A stretch of DNA of 7,033 nt from J088 sp003695505 [NCBI: Candidatus Dadabacteria bacterium]. Lineage in GTDB: Bacteria > J088. The translations under genes were made by a program, and so were the position numbers. The DNA lies in contig RFIY01000047.1 of NCBI GenBank assembly GCA_003695505.1, positions 1-7,033 on the forward strand. The letters run 5' to 3'. The notes under the pieces were generated by a model. The model worked only from the letters and a program-made list of their open reading frames with translations. It had not been told where the DNA came from and made no database searches. Positions 1 through 5,993 of the stretch are shown here, piece by piece (the stretch's first letter is position 1; each line of letters opens with the position of its first letter).

Positions 1-128
1 ACCTTGCGGTGACCATAGTGCTGGAGCAGCCGTGCCGCCGTAAGACCACCGATGCCGGAACCGATGACGATCACGTCGTAGCGGTCGTCGAGTGTGGCGC
101 GTTTAAGGGGGATGCCGGGTTTTTTCAT
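1..128 (-). CDS. NAD(P)/FAD-dependent oxidoreductase, phytoene desaturase/retinol saturase-like (N-terminal 42 codons, runs off the window)
   Basis: Only the first 42 codons and part of the next are present; the gene continues past position 1. Translation gives a short polar leader and then YDVIVIGSGIGGLTAARLL at about residues 17-35. This is a classic beta-strand/GxGxxG/helix Rossmann fold that binds the ADP part of FAD. The wording 'YDVIVIGSGIGGLTAA' is typical of the family containing phytoene desaturases, carotenoid isomerases and all-trans-retinol 13,14-reductases, but the substrate cannot be told from this fragment. The ATG at 128-126 is preceded by AAAGGAT (143-137), which places the Shine-Dalgarno (SD) core 9 nt from the start. 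The gene is divergent from the padR-type regulator at 220, with twin palindromes between them, so it is the probable target of that regulator. Family assignment is fairly sure; the specific reaction is unknown. Confidence 0.8.
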   Translation of the reverse strand, partial: MKKPGIPLKRATLDDRYDVIVIGSGIGGLTAARLLQHYGHRK

Positions 129-142
129 CGCAAATCATCCTT

Positions 143-160
143 TATGCAATTTGTTGCATA
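143..160. promoter_or_regulatory. Palindromic operator site 1 of the oxidoreductase/PadR divergent region
   Basis: TATGCAATTTGTTGCATA is an inverted repeat of 8-bp arms around a TT centre with one mismatch (T150 against G153). It is nearly identical to site 2 at 180-197, differing only at the eighth base. It abuts the SD of the leftward oxidoreductase gene. It would cover the -10 and start site of the proposed leftward promoter and the -35 of the proposed rightward promoter. The regulator encoded next door is the natural candidate to bind it; binding is inferred from position and symmetry. Confidence 0.75.
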
Positions 161-182
161 GTAGCGAACCAGCGCGAACTAT
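154..182 (+). promoter_or_regulatory. Candidate rightward promoter for the PadR-family regulator
   Basis: TTGCAT (154-159), 17 nt, then AACTAT (177-182) mirrors the leftward promoter. The -35 is part of palindrome 1 and the -10 runs into palindrome 2. Each hexamer has only 3/6 consensus matches. The better-looking -10 CATAAT (194-199) has no -35 and would start RNA inside the SD, so it is less likely. This placement predicts negative autoregulation. Confidence 0.3.
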
Positions 183-186
183 GCAA
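158..186 (-). promoter_or_regulatory. Candidate leftward promoter for the FAD oxidoreductase
   Basis: On the minus strand TTGCAT (186-181) is followed after exactly 17 nt by TACTAT (163-158), matching the sigma70 consensus at 3/6 and 4/6 positions. A transcript starting near 151 would have a leader of about 22 nt, enough to hold the SD at 143-137. The -35 lies inside palindrome 2 and the -10 overlaps palindrome 1. A protein bound at either site would therefore block RNA polymerase. The hexamers are weak; the spacing and context are the main support. Confidence 0.4.
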
Positions 187-197
187 CTTGTTGCATA
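180..197. promoter_or_regulatory. Palindromic operator site 2 of the oxidoreductase/PadR divergent region
   Basis: TATGCAACTTGTTGCATA is a perfect inverted repeat: 8-bp arms TATGCAAC/GTTGCATA around TT. It can also be read as TATGCA-N6-TGCATA, the layout known for AphA of Vibrio, a PadR-family protein. Its centre is 37 bp from that of site 1, about 3.5 helical turns, so the two sites face opposite sides of the DNA. It ends 8 bp before the SD of the regulator gene. Confidence 0.8.
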
Positions 198-205
198 ATA
201 GAGGC

Positions 206-222
206 AAAGGAGCTCTGCCTTG
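206..222 (+). promoter_or_regulatory. Ribosome binding site fixing a TTG start
   Basis: AAAGGAG at 206-212 lies 7 nt before TTG 220-222. This strong SD at ideal spacing decides the start, because there is no ATG or GTG near the conserved PadR N-terminus. The next residues, SLRYAIL, are the usual family beginning. Confidence 0.8.
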
Positions 223-741
223 TCGTTGCGCTACGCCATTCTGACCAGCCTTGCCAATCAGCCCGCCAGCGGCTGGGATCTCGCGCGGCACTTCGGACGT
301 AGCATCGGTTTTTTCTGGCAGGCAAGCCACCAGCAGATCTACCGTGAGTTGCGCAGGCTGGACGATGACGGCCTCGTGCGGACGGAAGAAGCCACCGGAC
401 AGCGTGGGCCTCGCCGCAAGGTGTATCATCTGACCCCTGAGGGTCGCGAAGCGCTGCTGAACTGGCTGCAGACGCCGGCAGCGGAATCCGTCGTGCGTGA
501 TGAGCTGCTCGTCAAAGTGTTCGGCGGCTGGCAGCTCGAACCACCACAACTGCGCGCCCTGCTCGATCAGGCCCGCACCGATCATACCGATCGGCTTGCG
601 CAGTACAGGGAACTCGACCGCGAACTGGCGCAGTCGACCTCACGCAAGGCCCGCTTCGCGCGCCTGACGCTGCAACGCGGCATTTTCGAAGAAGAAGCGT
701 GGCTAAAGTGGCTCGACCAGGCGAAGGCGGAAATCGGATGA
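220..741 (+). CDS. PadR-family transcriptional regulator (AphA-like, Vir_act_alpha_C type)
   Basis: The 173-residue protein has the PadR two-part layout. Residues 1-80 form a winged helix-turn-helix beginning SLRYAILTSL, with the likely recognition helix at about 35-47 (ASHQQIYRELRRL) and the wing closing in KVYHLTPEGREAL (67-79). Residues 92-172 form a charged, helical C-terminal region (DELLVKVFGGW ... EEEAWLKWLDQAK) matching the Vir_act_alpha_C dimerisation domain of AphA-like members. PadR proteins of this kind are dimeric DNA-binding repressors or activators, often tuned by phenolics or other small molecules; no ligand can be predicted here. The start is TTG, supported by an excellent SD. 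The gene is divergent from a FAD oxidoreductase and separated from it by two palindromes, so I infer that it controls that gene and itself. It ends 30 bp from the end of pdxH on the other strand, with no obvious terminator between. Confidence 0.92.
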   Translation: MSLRYAILTSLANQPASGWDLARHFGRSIGFFWQASHQQIYRELRRLDDDGLVRTEEATGQRGPRRKVYHLTPEGREALLNWLQTPAAESVVRDELLVKVFGGWQLEPPQLRALLDQARTDHTDRLAQYRELDRELAQSTSRKARFARLTLQRGIFEEEAWLKWLDQAKAEIG

Positions 742-771
742 ACCGGTCACACGCAAACGCTTCGGCTGCGG

Positions 772-1392
772 TCATGGCGCCAGTCGCTCGATGATCCAGT
801 TGTCGCCGTCGCGGCGGTAGCGGAAGCGGTCGTGCAGGCGGTGGGGACGGCCCTGCCAGAATTCCCACTGCTTCGGCAGCAGGCGCCAGCCGCCCCAGAA
901 GTCGGGCTCCGGAACGGGATCGTCGCCGAATCGTTGCTGCAACTTCAGGAAGCGCTCCATCAGCTCCTCGCGGGATGCGATGACCGAACTTTGCCGCGAC
1001 GCCCAGGCGCCGATCTGCGACTCGCGTGGGCGGGTGCGGAAGTAGGCCATCGAATCGGCATGAGCAAGCTTTTCGACCGGCCCTTCGACCCGGACCTGGC
1101 GATACAGCGTCGGCCAGAACAGCAGCAATGCAGCCCGCGGATTCGCTTCGAGTTCGCGCCCCTTGCGGCTTGTGTAGTTGCCATAGAAGATCAGCCCGTG
1201 ATCGATCCCGCGCAGCAGCACGCAGCGACTCGACGGTGCGCCATCCGGCGTGGCTGTGGCCAGGGTCATGACTTCGGGATCTGGAGCCTGTTCGAGCGCG
1301 GTCTCCCACCACGTGCGGAACTGTGCCATCGGATCTTCGGCGAGTTCTTCTCGGCGAAGGGGCGGCTGCTGTTCGTTGATCAGGCTGTCCAT
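772..1392 (-). CDS. pdxH: Pyridoxamine 5'-phosphate oxidase (pyridoxal phosphate synthesis)
   Basis: This FMN enzyme oxidises pyridoxamine or pyridoxine 5'-phosphate to pyridoxal 5'-phosphate with O2 in the cytoplasm, for cofactor synthesis and salvage. The 206 residues are slightly shorter than E. coli PdxH (218), with the difference in the variable N-terminus. Visible family marks are SSRCVLLRGID (54-64) and YTSRKG (73-78) in the FMN pocket, QIGAWASRQS (126-135), the signature QWEFWQGRPHRLHDR (175-189) with substrate-binding R185 and H187, and the invariant C-terminal RLAP. W176 sits where the signature usually has an aliphatic residue. The ATG is 2 nt after the stop of the AtuA-like gene. 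Its SD, GGAG, lies inside that gene's last codons 8 nt before the start, so it is probably co-transcribed and translationally coupled as the last gene of a map-AtuA-pdxH cluster. Confidence 0.96.
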   Translation of the reverse strand: MDSLINEQQPPLRREELAEDPMAQFRTWWETALEQAPDPEVMTLATATPDGAPSSRCVLLRGIDHGLIFYGNYTSRKGRELEANPRAALLLFWPTLYRQVRVEGPVEKLAHADSMAYFRTRPRESQIGAWASRQSSVIASREELMERFLKLQQRFGDDPVPEPDFWGGWRLLPKQWEFWQGRPHRLHDRFRYRRDGDNWIIERLAP

Positions 1393-1394
1393 GT

Positions 1395-3125
1395 TCAGCG
1401 CTCCGTTTGCGCGGGTTCGAGGATGTGAGACGGCACCAGAACCCGGCGCGCCCTGACCTGATCGGCCAGTAGCTTCGCCTGGTTGTCAAACGCAACATTG
1501 GCAAAGGCGCCGCGTCCCAGGTAACCGTCCAGTACGAAATTGATTGCCAGCATATTATCGAACAAGTAACGGCGGATCGGGCCATCGAACGGGCGTGGCA
1601 GCAGCTCGCGCAGCCGATCACCGGTCAGCGCGTGTACCAGCCAGTCGAAACGCGCGCGGGTATCGGTCCAGAGCCCCAGGTTGGCATCGGCACCCTTGTC
1701 GCCCGAACGCGCGCCGGCGAGGCGCCCGAGCGCCACCTCGACCAGCTCGCCCTCGACGACCTGCAGCCGAGGCTGGCCGCCGCAGGCCGCGGTGCGCGCC
1801 TCTGCCGGAGCGACGTGGTTGTCGATGATCTGCTCGCGGCCATCCGGATCGACCAGCCGCTCGGCCACCTTGTCGCGATCCACCCAACCCGACCGCGTTT
1901 CGATGCACGGCGACGCGTCCGATGGTGGCGACGCAAAGGTGATGCCCGGTACGCTGGCCAGTGCCAGACCAACCGCGGCGTCAGCAAAGGACCGCCCGGC
2001 CCGTCGCCTGTCATCATCGGCGACCGCAAGCCGGATCAACATCGATCCGTCCGCCGCCTGCCAGTGGTCCACGGCCGTCTCCCGAAATGCTTCACGACCG
2101 CCAACGGCGTCCCAGAATTGCCGCTCGAACCACTCCAGTTTATGACCATCGAGATCAGGCGCCAGGCCAACAAGGACGTGATTGCGCCATCCGGCGTCCA
2201 GATGGATCGACACCTTCAGCCGCTCAGGCGCCGGCTCACCGCGTACGCGGTCGACGCGTACCCGCTCGTCATCGACCTGCTGCAGACGGAACGCGTCGAA
2301 TCGTACCGTCACGTCCGGCGTCCGGTAACGCGGTCCGGCAATCTCGTACAGCGCCTGGGCCGTGACGGTCCCAACCGAAACGCGTCCGCCGGAATCAGGC
2401 TCACGAAACAGTTCAAAGCTGCCATCGGACTCGATCTCTACCGCGGGATAGCCGAGCGGACGAGTGAAATCGACCTTGGTATAGTGGCTGTAATTGCCGC
2501 CGGTCGCCTGCGGGCCACATTCGATGAGATGCCCGGCCAGCGCGGCCGCGGCAAGCCTGTCCCAGTCGTCCCAGGACCAGTCGTAGTGAGCCACGGCCGG
2601 GCCAACGACCAGCGACGAATCCGCGACGCGGCCGGTGATGACGAGCTCGGCGCCGGCCTGCAACGCGGCAGCGATGCCTCGGCCGCCACAGTAGACGTTG
2701 GCGGCCCGCAGCCGCTCCAGCGGCAACACCTCTCCATCGGTATCCACCGTCAGTTCTCCGCGTGACATCGCCTCGATGACATTCATCCCATCCACGACGG
2801 CAATTCGTGGCGGTGTTTCTCCACGTTGCTCTGCAATCTGCCGAACCGCCGCCGCACAGGCTGCCGGGTTGAGGCCACCGGCATTACAGACGATCGGGAC
2901 CGTGCGCTCGCGCCAGCGCTCCCAGACCTGGTCGATCTGGGTCACGAAGCCCTTGCAGTAGCCGAGATCGGGGTCGCGCTGCTGCTGCCGAGCGAGGATC
3001 GCCAGCGTCACTTCGGCCAGATAGTCCCCGACCAGAATGTCCGGCAGCTCGGACTCGAGCCAGCGCGCCAGAATGTCACGCCGGTCGCCGTAAAAACCCG
3101 AGAATGCGCCAATGACGAGACCCAC
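1395..3125 (-). CDS. AtuA-family (DUF1446) acyclic terpene utilisation-like protein
   Basis: The 576 residues fit the long AtuA-family architecture. The N-terminal DUF1446 domain covers about residues 2-440, with GAFSGFYGDR (6-15), VGDYLAEVTLAIL (32-44), NAGGLNP (81-87), ITGRVADSSL (163-172) and HLIECGPQATGG (199-210). A smaller C-terminal AtuA-like domain covers about 462-565 and carries ARSGDKGADANLGLW (472-486). Pseudomonas AtuA is encoded in the citronellol/geraniol (acyclic terpene) catabolic cluster, but its exact reaction is not settled and most homologues lie outside such clusters. No AtuB-H partner genes are visible here, so terpene catabolism should not be assumed. The start is GTG at 3125: the map stop is in frame 3 nt upstream, so no earlier start is possible, and the conserved motif begins at residue 4. 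No clear SD is seen, which suggests translation by coupling to map. Family is confident; function is not. Confidence 0.88.
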   Translation of the reverse strand: MGLVIGAFSGFYGDRRDILARWLESELPDILVGDYLAEVTLAILARQQQRDPDLGYCKGFVTQIDQVWERWRERTVPIVCNAGGLNPAACAAAVRQIAEQRGETPPRIAVVDGMNVIEAMSRGELTVDTDGEVLPLERLRAANVYCGGRGIAAALQAGAELVITGRVADSSLVVGPAVAHYDWSWDDWDRLAAAALAGHLIECGPQATGGNYSHYTKVDFTRPLGYPAVEIESDGSFELFREPDSGGRVSVGTVTAQALYEIAGPRYRTPDVTVRFDAFRLQQVDDERVRVDRVRGEPAPERLKVSIHLDAGWRNHVLVGLAPDLDGHKLEWFERQFWDAVGGREAFRETAVDHWQAADGSMLIRLAVADDDRRRAGRSFADAAVGLALASVPGITFASPPSDASPCIETRSGWVDRDKVAERLVDPDGREQIIDNHVAPAEARTAACGGQPRLQVVEGELVEVALGRLAGARSGDKGADANLGLWTDTRARFDWLVHALTGDRLRELLPRPFDGPIRRYLFDNMLAINFVLDGYLGRGAFANVAFDNQAKLLADQVRARRVLVPSHILEPAQTER

Positions 3126-3128
3126 GGT

Positions 3129-4052
3129 TCAGTCGAATTCGACGCCATCGACAATCAGGCGTTTGCCGGCTTCACGCTGTGATGGCGTCAGCGTCAGGAT
3201 CTCGACTCCGTCTCGCGTGACGAGAATCGTGTGCTCGAACTGCGCCGACAATTTGCGATCAGACGTGCGTACGGTCCAGCCATCCGGATCGAGATCCGTA
3301 CGCCAGGTGCCAAGATTGAGCATCGGCTCGACCGTGAACGTCATGCCGGGCACGATTTCGACCCGTTCGGCCTCGGGCGTATCGAAGTGGAAAATCGAGT
3401 AATTCTCATGAAATTCGCGGCCAATCCCGTGACCCGTATACTCACGAACGACGCCGTAGCCGCGCGCATGCGCAAACGCCTCGATCGCCTTGCCGATCAC
3501 ATTGGTCGTCGCGCCGACGCGCACCGCGTCAATGCCGATCAGGGTGGCGCGCGCCGTATCGAGCACCAGCTGCCGAGCTTCGTCGCTGACTTCACCGATC
3601 ATAAACGTTTCGGACTGGTCGCCGTAGAAACCGTCGACGATCGTTGTCAGATCGACGTTGACGATGTCGCCTTCTTTCAGGATCACATCGGGAGACGGAA
3701 TCCCGTGACAGACGACCTCGTTGACAGAAACGCAACACGATTTCGGAAAACCACGGTACCCAAAGGTTGCCGGGACGTGGCCGTGGTCTCGCGTGTAGGT
3801 GTCGACCAGCCGGTCGATGTCGGCGCTGGAGATCCCGGCCCGGATCTCCTGGCGGACCACATCCATCAGCTCGCCGTTGAAGCGGCCGGCCCGCCGCATC
3901 CCTTCGATCTCTTCAGCCGTTCGCACCGGCGCACGCAACGGCGGCTTCATGAACGCGGACAATCGTCCACGCTGGTCCCGCAGCATGTGACATTTCTTGT
4001 ACTTCTTCCCGCTGCCACACCAGCAGGGATCGTTGCGTCCGAGCTTGTTCAT
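3129..4052 (-). CDS. map: Type I methionine aminopeptidase with N-terminal SEC-C zinc motif
   Basis: The enzyme removes the initiator methionine from nascent proteins in the cytoplasm. With the start at 4052 it has 307 residues. The first 25 hold a SEC-C motif, GRNDPCWCGSGKKYKKCH, with zinc ligands C10, C12, C21 and C/H at 21-22. The pita-bread catalytic domain follows, with all five metal ligands (D134, D145, H208, E242, E273) and the substrate histidine H116 in VVCHGIP. SEC-C extensions are thought to help dock on ribosomes or other partners. The frame is open to an ATG at 4097, but that codon is fused to a perfect TATAAT, and SEC-C proteins usually begin just before GRNDPC, so 4052 is preferred; its SD is weak (GGA 11 nt upstream). 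Gammaproteobacterial map normally sits by rpsB or glnD; here it leads an unrelated cluster, so this may be a second copy. Confidence 0.93.
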   Translation of the reverse strand: MNKLGRNDPCWCGSGKKYKKCHMLRDQRGRLSAFMKPPLRAPVRTAEEIEGMRRAGRFNGELMDVVRQEIRAGISSADIDRLVDTYTRDHGHVPATFGYRGFPKSCCVSVNEVVCHGIPSPDVILKEGDIVNVDLTTIVDGFYGDQSETFMIGEVSDEARQLVLDTARATLIGIDAVRVGATTNVIGKAIEAFAHARGYGVVREYTGHGIGREFHENYSIFHFDTPEAERVEIVPGMTFTVEPMLNLGTWRTDLDPDGWTVRTSDRKLSAQFEHTILVTRDGVEILTLTPSQREAGKRLIVDGVEFD

Positions 4053-4095
4053 CGCCGATGGTTTCCGTTCGCTGCCCCCCGGTTCGTCTGTTCTC

Positions 4096-4101
4096 ATTAT
4101 A
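4096..4101 (-). promoter_or_regulatory. Candidate -10 element of the map-AtuA-pdxH cluster
   Basis: A consensus TATAAT is read on the minus strand at 4101-4096, just upstream of map. It overlaps the first in-frame ATG (4097-4095). RNA starting about 7 nt further on, near 4089, would exclude that ATG and leave a leader of about 36 nt to the ATG at 4052. No good -35 is seen 16-18 nt upstream (CGAAGG region), so the promoter would depend on the -10 or on an activator. Confidence 0.4.
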
Positions 4102-4163
4102 GCCGCGCTCCGTCGAGACCTTCGCGCCTTGTTCTGACAAACCGGCGGTGGTAGTGTGTCGGT

Positions 4164-4955
4164 ATGAATTCGCGCCGGCGATTTGCAGCCGCGTTATTTA
4201 TCCTGGCCGTCTTCGCGCCCATTCAGCTCCCTGCGGCCCCGATCGAGCGGCCCCTGATTCGACTGACGAATGGAGAATGGCCTCCGTGGATGTCTGAGCG
4301 TCTGCCGGAAGGTGGCCCCGTCTCGCAGCTTGTTCGCGAGGCATGGGCCGAGGCCGGTTTCGCAGTGAAATGGGGCTGGATGCCGTGGGCACGGGGCTAT
4401 GCGCTGGCCGCCGCAGGCGCCTGGGACGGGACAACAGGCTGGAGCCGAACGCCGGCGCGCGAGCGCGCGTTCGTATACAGCGCGCCACTTTTTGAAGGCG
4501 AAACCGTCCTGCTGTCGCGCCGTGACAAACCAGTAACCTGGCGAACGGTCGATGACCTGCGCGGTGTCCGCCTCGGCGTCACGCTGTCGTACACTTACGG
4601 CACAACGATCGACAGTATGATTGCCAGCGGAGCATTGCTCACGGATCCGGCCCCGGATGACACAACCAATCTGCAAAAACTGCTCGCCGGGCGCATCGAT
4701 GCGTTCCCACTGGAGCGGCACGTCGCCGGCGCCCTGCTCCAGCAGGCGTTTCCGAGGCAGGCGCACCTCATCGGCTGCAGCCCAACGCTGCTACGCCGGG
4801 CGACCTATCATCTGCTGCTGACACGCAAACGACCCGATGCACAAGCACTGGCGGAGCAATTCAACGCGGGGCTGGCCCGGCTGATTGAGCGCGGCCGCGC
4901 TGCGGCCATTCTCGACGTGGTGAAACGCAGCGCGCTTCGGTGCGATTTTCGCTGA
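4164..4955 (+). CDS. Secreted family-3 solute-binding protein (transporter substrate-binding domain), orphan
   Basis: The 263-residue protein has a signal peptide: basic MNSRRRF, hydrophobic AAALFILAVFAPIQL, and probable cleavage after about residue 25 (LPAA). The mature part is one SBP_bac_3 periplasmic domain. It starts RLTNGEWPPWMSERLP (33-48), followed by WDGTTGWSRTPARE (87-100) and FVYSAPLF (103-110). This wording is common in orphan gammaproteobacterial binding proteins of the polar amino acid type, in which TNGEWPP opens the ligand cleft. No permease or ATPase lies beside it, so it may serve a distant transporter or act in sensing; the ligand is unknown. Mature cysteines C205 and C260 could form a disulfide. 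The ATG at 4164 is the first possible start because an in-frame TAG lies at 4152-4154; the SD is poor. The gene is divergent from map and converges on the diguanylate cyclase with a 20-bp gap. Confidence 0.88.
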   Translation: MNSRRRFAAALFILAVFAPIQLPAAPIERPLIRLTNGEWPPWMSERLPEGGPVSQLVREAWAEAGFAVKWGWMPWARGYALAAAGAWDGTTGWSRTPARERAFVYSAPLFEGETVLLSRRDKPVTWRTVDDLRGVRLGVTLSYTYGTTIDSMIASGALLTDPAPDDTTNLQKLLAGRIDAFPLERHVAGALLQQAFPRQAHLIGCSPTLLRRATYHLLLTRKRPDAQALAEQFNAGLARLIERGRAAAILDVVKRSALRCDFR

Positions 4956-4975
4956 AGCGGACTGCGACCGGGGCG

Positions 4976-5911
4976 TTACAGCAGCGCCGACAGACCTTCG
5001 TTGAGTCCGGCCGCGGTTGATTCTGCTGCAACCGCAACGCGATCACGTCCGGCCGCTTTCGCCTGATACAAGGCATCGTCGGCTGCGTTCAGCAGAACCG
5101 TTGCGGTCTGCCTGGGATCGATACCACTGGCCGAGCGTACGAACCGGTCGAGCGTAGCGACGCCGAAACTCGCACGGACCTGCTCCCGCGGCCAGACCTG
5201 CTGGTGAATCGCCGCGCGCAACCGCTCAGCCAGGCGTAGCGCGGCGGTGCGATCCGACTCCGGCGCAAGGATGCAGAATTCCTCTCCACCGATGCGCCCG
5301 GCGATATCCACGCGCCGAATCGTCGTCTGAATCGTCCCGGCAAACATTGCGAGCGTGCGATCACCGACCAGGTGTCCGTGGCGATCATTGTATTGCTTGA
5401 AGTGGTCGATATCGATCATGACGAGCGAAAGCGGCGCATCGTTTCGATGAGCGCGCAGAATTTCTTCGTCGAGGCGGCGCTGAAATGCACGCCGGTTCCA
5501 CAACCCCGTCAGCTCATCGACCGACGCCAGCAATGCCAGCTTGCGGTTCGTCTGTTCGAGCGCCTGCCGGATACGCACCTCATCCGTAACGTCCCGCCCG
5601 ATCGCATAACAATGTTCTTCACCGGACGGCCGAACGATCTCCCACTCAATCAACCGGCGCTCGCCACTGGCCCGCCGCCAGCGTAACCGGCAGGCAACGG
5701 GCGCATCGAACGCCAGGCGCGCGACGAGTGCCGCAAGCTGTTCCGCATCCCGCTCCGACACAAACCGACGCCACGGCAGACTGCACAGTTCATCGGCCGT
5801 CCAGCCCAGGACATGCTCCGACGCCGGGTTGACACGCACGAACCGGTGATCCGGCGCAATGACAACGCACGGCTCAGACAGCAAATTGAACATGGCATCA
5901 AACTGACGCAC
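4976..5911 (-). CDS. PAS-GGDEF diguanylate cyclase
   Basis: The enzyme joins two GTP into cyclic di-GMP, the second messenger that favours sessile growth. The 311 residues have no signal peptide or membrane segment, so it is cytoplasmic. A PAS sensor covers about residues 1-110 (FNLLSEPCVVIAPDHRFVRVN opening; GRDVTDE at 105-111), followed by a short helical linker (113-128). The GGDEF domain runs 130-292: DELTGLWNRR (132-141), IDIDHFKQYND (166-176), active site GGEEF (208-212), and AGRDRV near the end. The inhibitory I-site RRVD (199-202) lies five residues before GGEEF, so product feedback is expected. All catalytic signatures are intact. The start is GTG at 5911; an in-frame TGA lies two codons upstream, and GGGAGG about 11 nt away is the SD. 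The PAS ligand cannot be predicted. It lies 116 bp downstream of can on the same strand and probably has its own promoter. Confidence 0.94.
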   Translation of the reverse strand: MRQFDAMFNLLSEPCVVIAPDHRFVRVNPASEHVLGWTADELCSLPWRRFVSERDAEQLAALVARLAFDAPVACRLRWRRASGERRLIEWEIVRPSGEEHCYAIGRDVTDEVRIRQALEQTNRKLALLASVDELTGLWNRRAFQRRLDEEILRAHRNDAPLSLVMIDIDHFKQYNDRHGHLVGDRTLAMFAGTIQTTIRRVDIAGRIGGEEFCILAPESDRTAALRLAERLRAAIHQQVWPREQVRASFGVATLDRFVRSASGIDPRQTATVLLNAADDALYQAKAAGRDRVAVAAESTAAGLNEGLSALL

Positions 5912-5963
5912 CCGTCAAGCATCCTCCCGTCACCGACGCCGCAGCGTCAATGTCCGTGCTGTT

Positions 5964-5993
5964 ATCTTACCGCTGAACCGCCCTGCTGGCGAA
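5964..5993 (-). promoter_or_regulatory. Weak candidate promoter for the diguanylate cyclase
   Basis: In the 116-bp gap between can and the cyclase gene, TTCGCC (5993-5988), 18 nt, then TAAGAT (5969-5964) gives 3/6 and 4/6 sigma70 matches. It would start RNA about 45 nt before the GTG. I see no better candidate and no clear terminator for can here, so read-through from can is equally possible. Confidence 0.22.

Noticed and set aside
194-199. CATAAT as the -10 of the PadR gene
   Set aside because: Although 5/6 to consensus, it has no -35 at 16-18 nt and would start RNA inside the SD at 206-212.
742-771. Possible terminator between padR and pdxH
   Set aside because: Only a CGCA/TGCG pair and a two-pair TTCG tetraloop stem can be formed, with no T-tract, so it is too weak to call.
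512-1621. 369-codon minus-strand open frame across padR, pdxH and the AtuA-like gene end
   Set aside because: It crosses three well-supported genes in the wrong frame, is rich in arginine, alanine and proline, and has no family resemblance.
1632-2765. 377-codon plus-strand open frame opposite the AtuA-like gene
   Set aside because: It lies wholly antisense to a gene with clear family motifs. Long antisense frames are expected in GC-rich DNA, and the translation has no recognisable domain or SD.
1395-3125. Naming the gene atuA and assigning citronellol/geraniol catabolism
   Set aside because: No other atu genes are present nearby, and the family is broad and poorly characterised, so only family membership is supported.
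3231-4154. 307-codon plus-strand open frame opposite map
   Set aside because: It mirrors the confirmed map gene and has no domain; composition is typical of a shadow frame.
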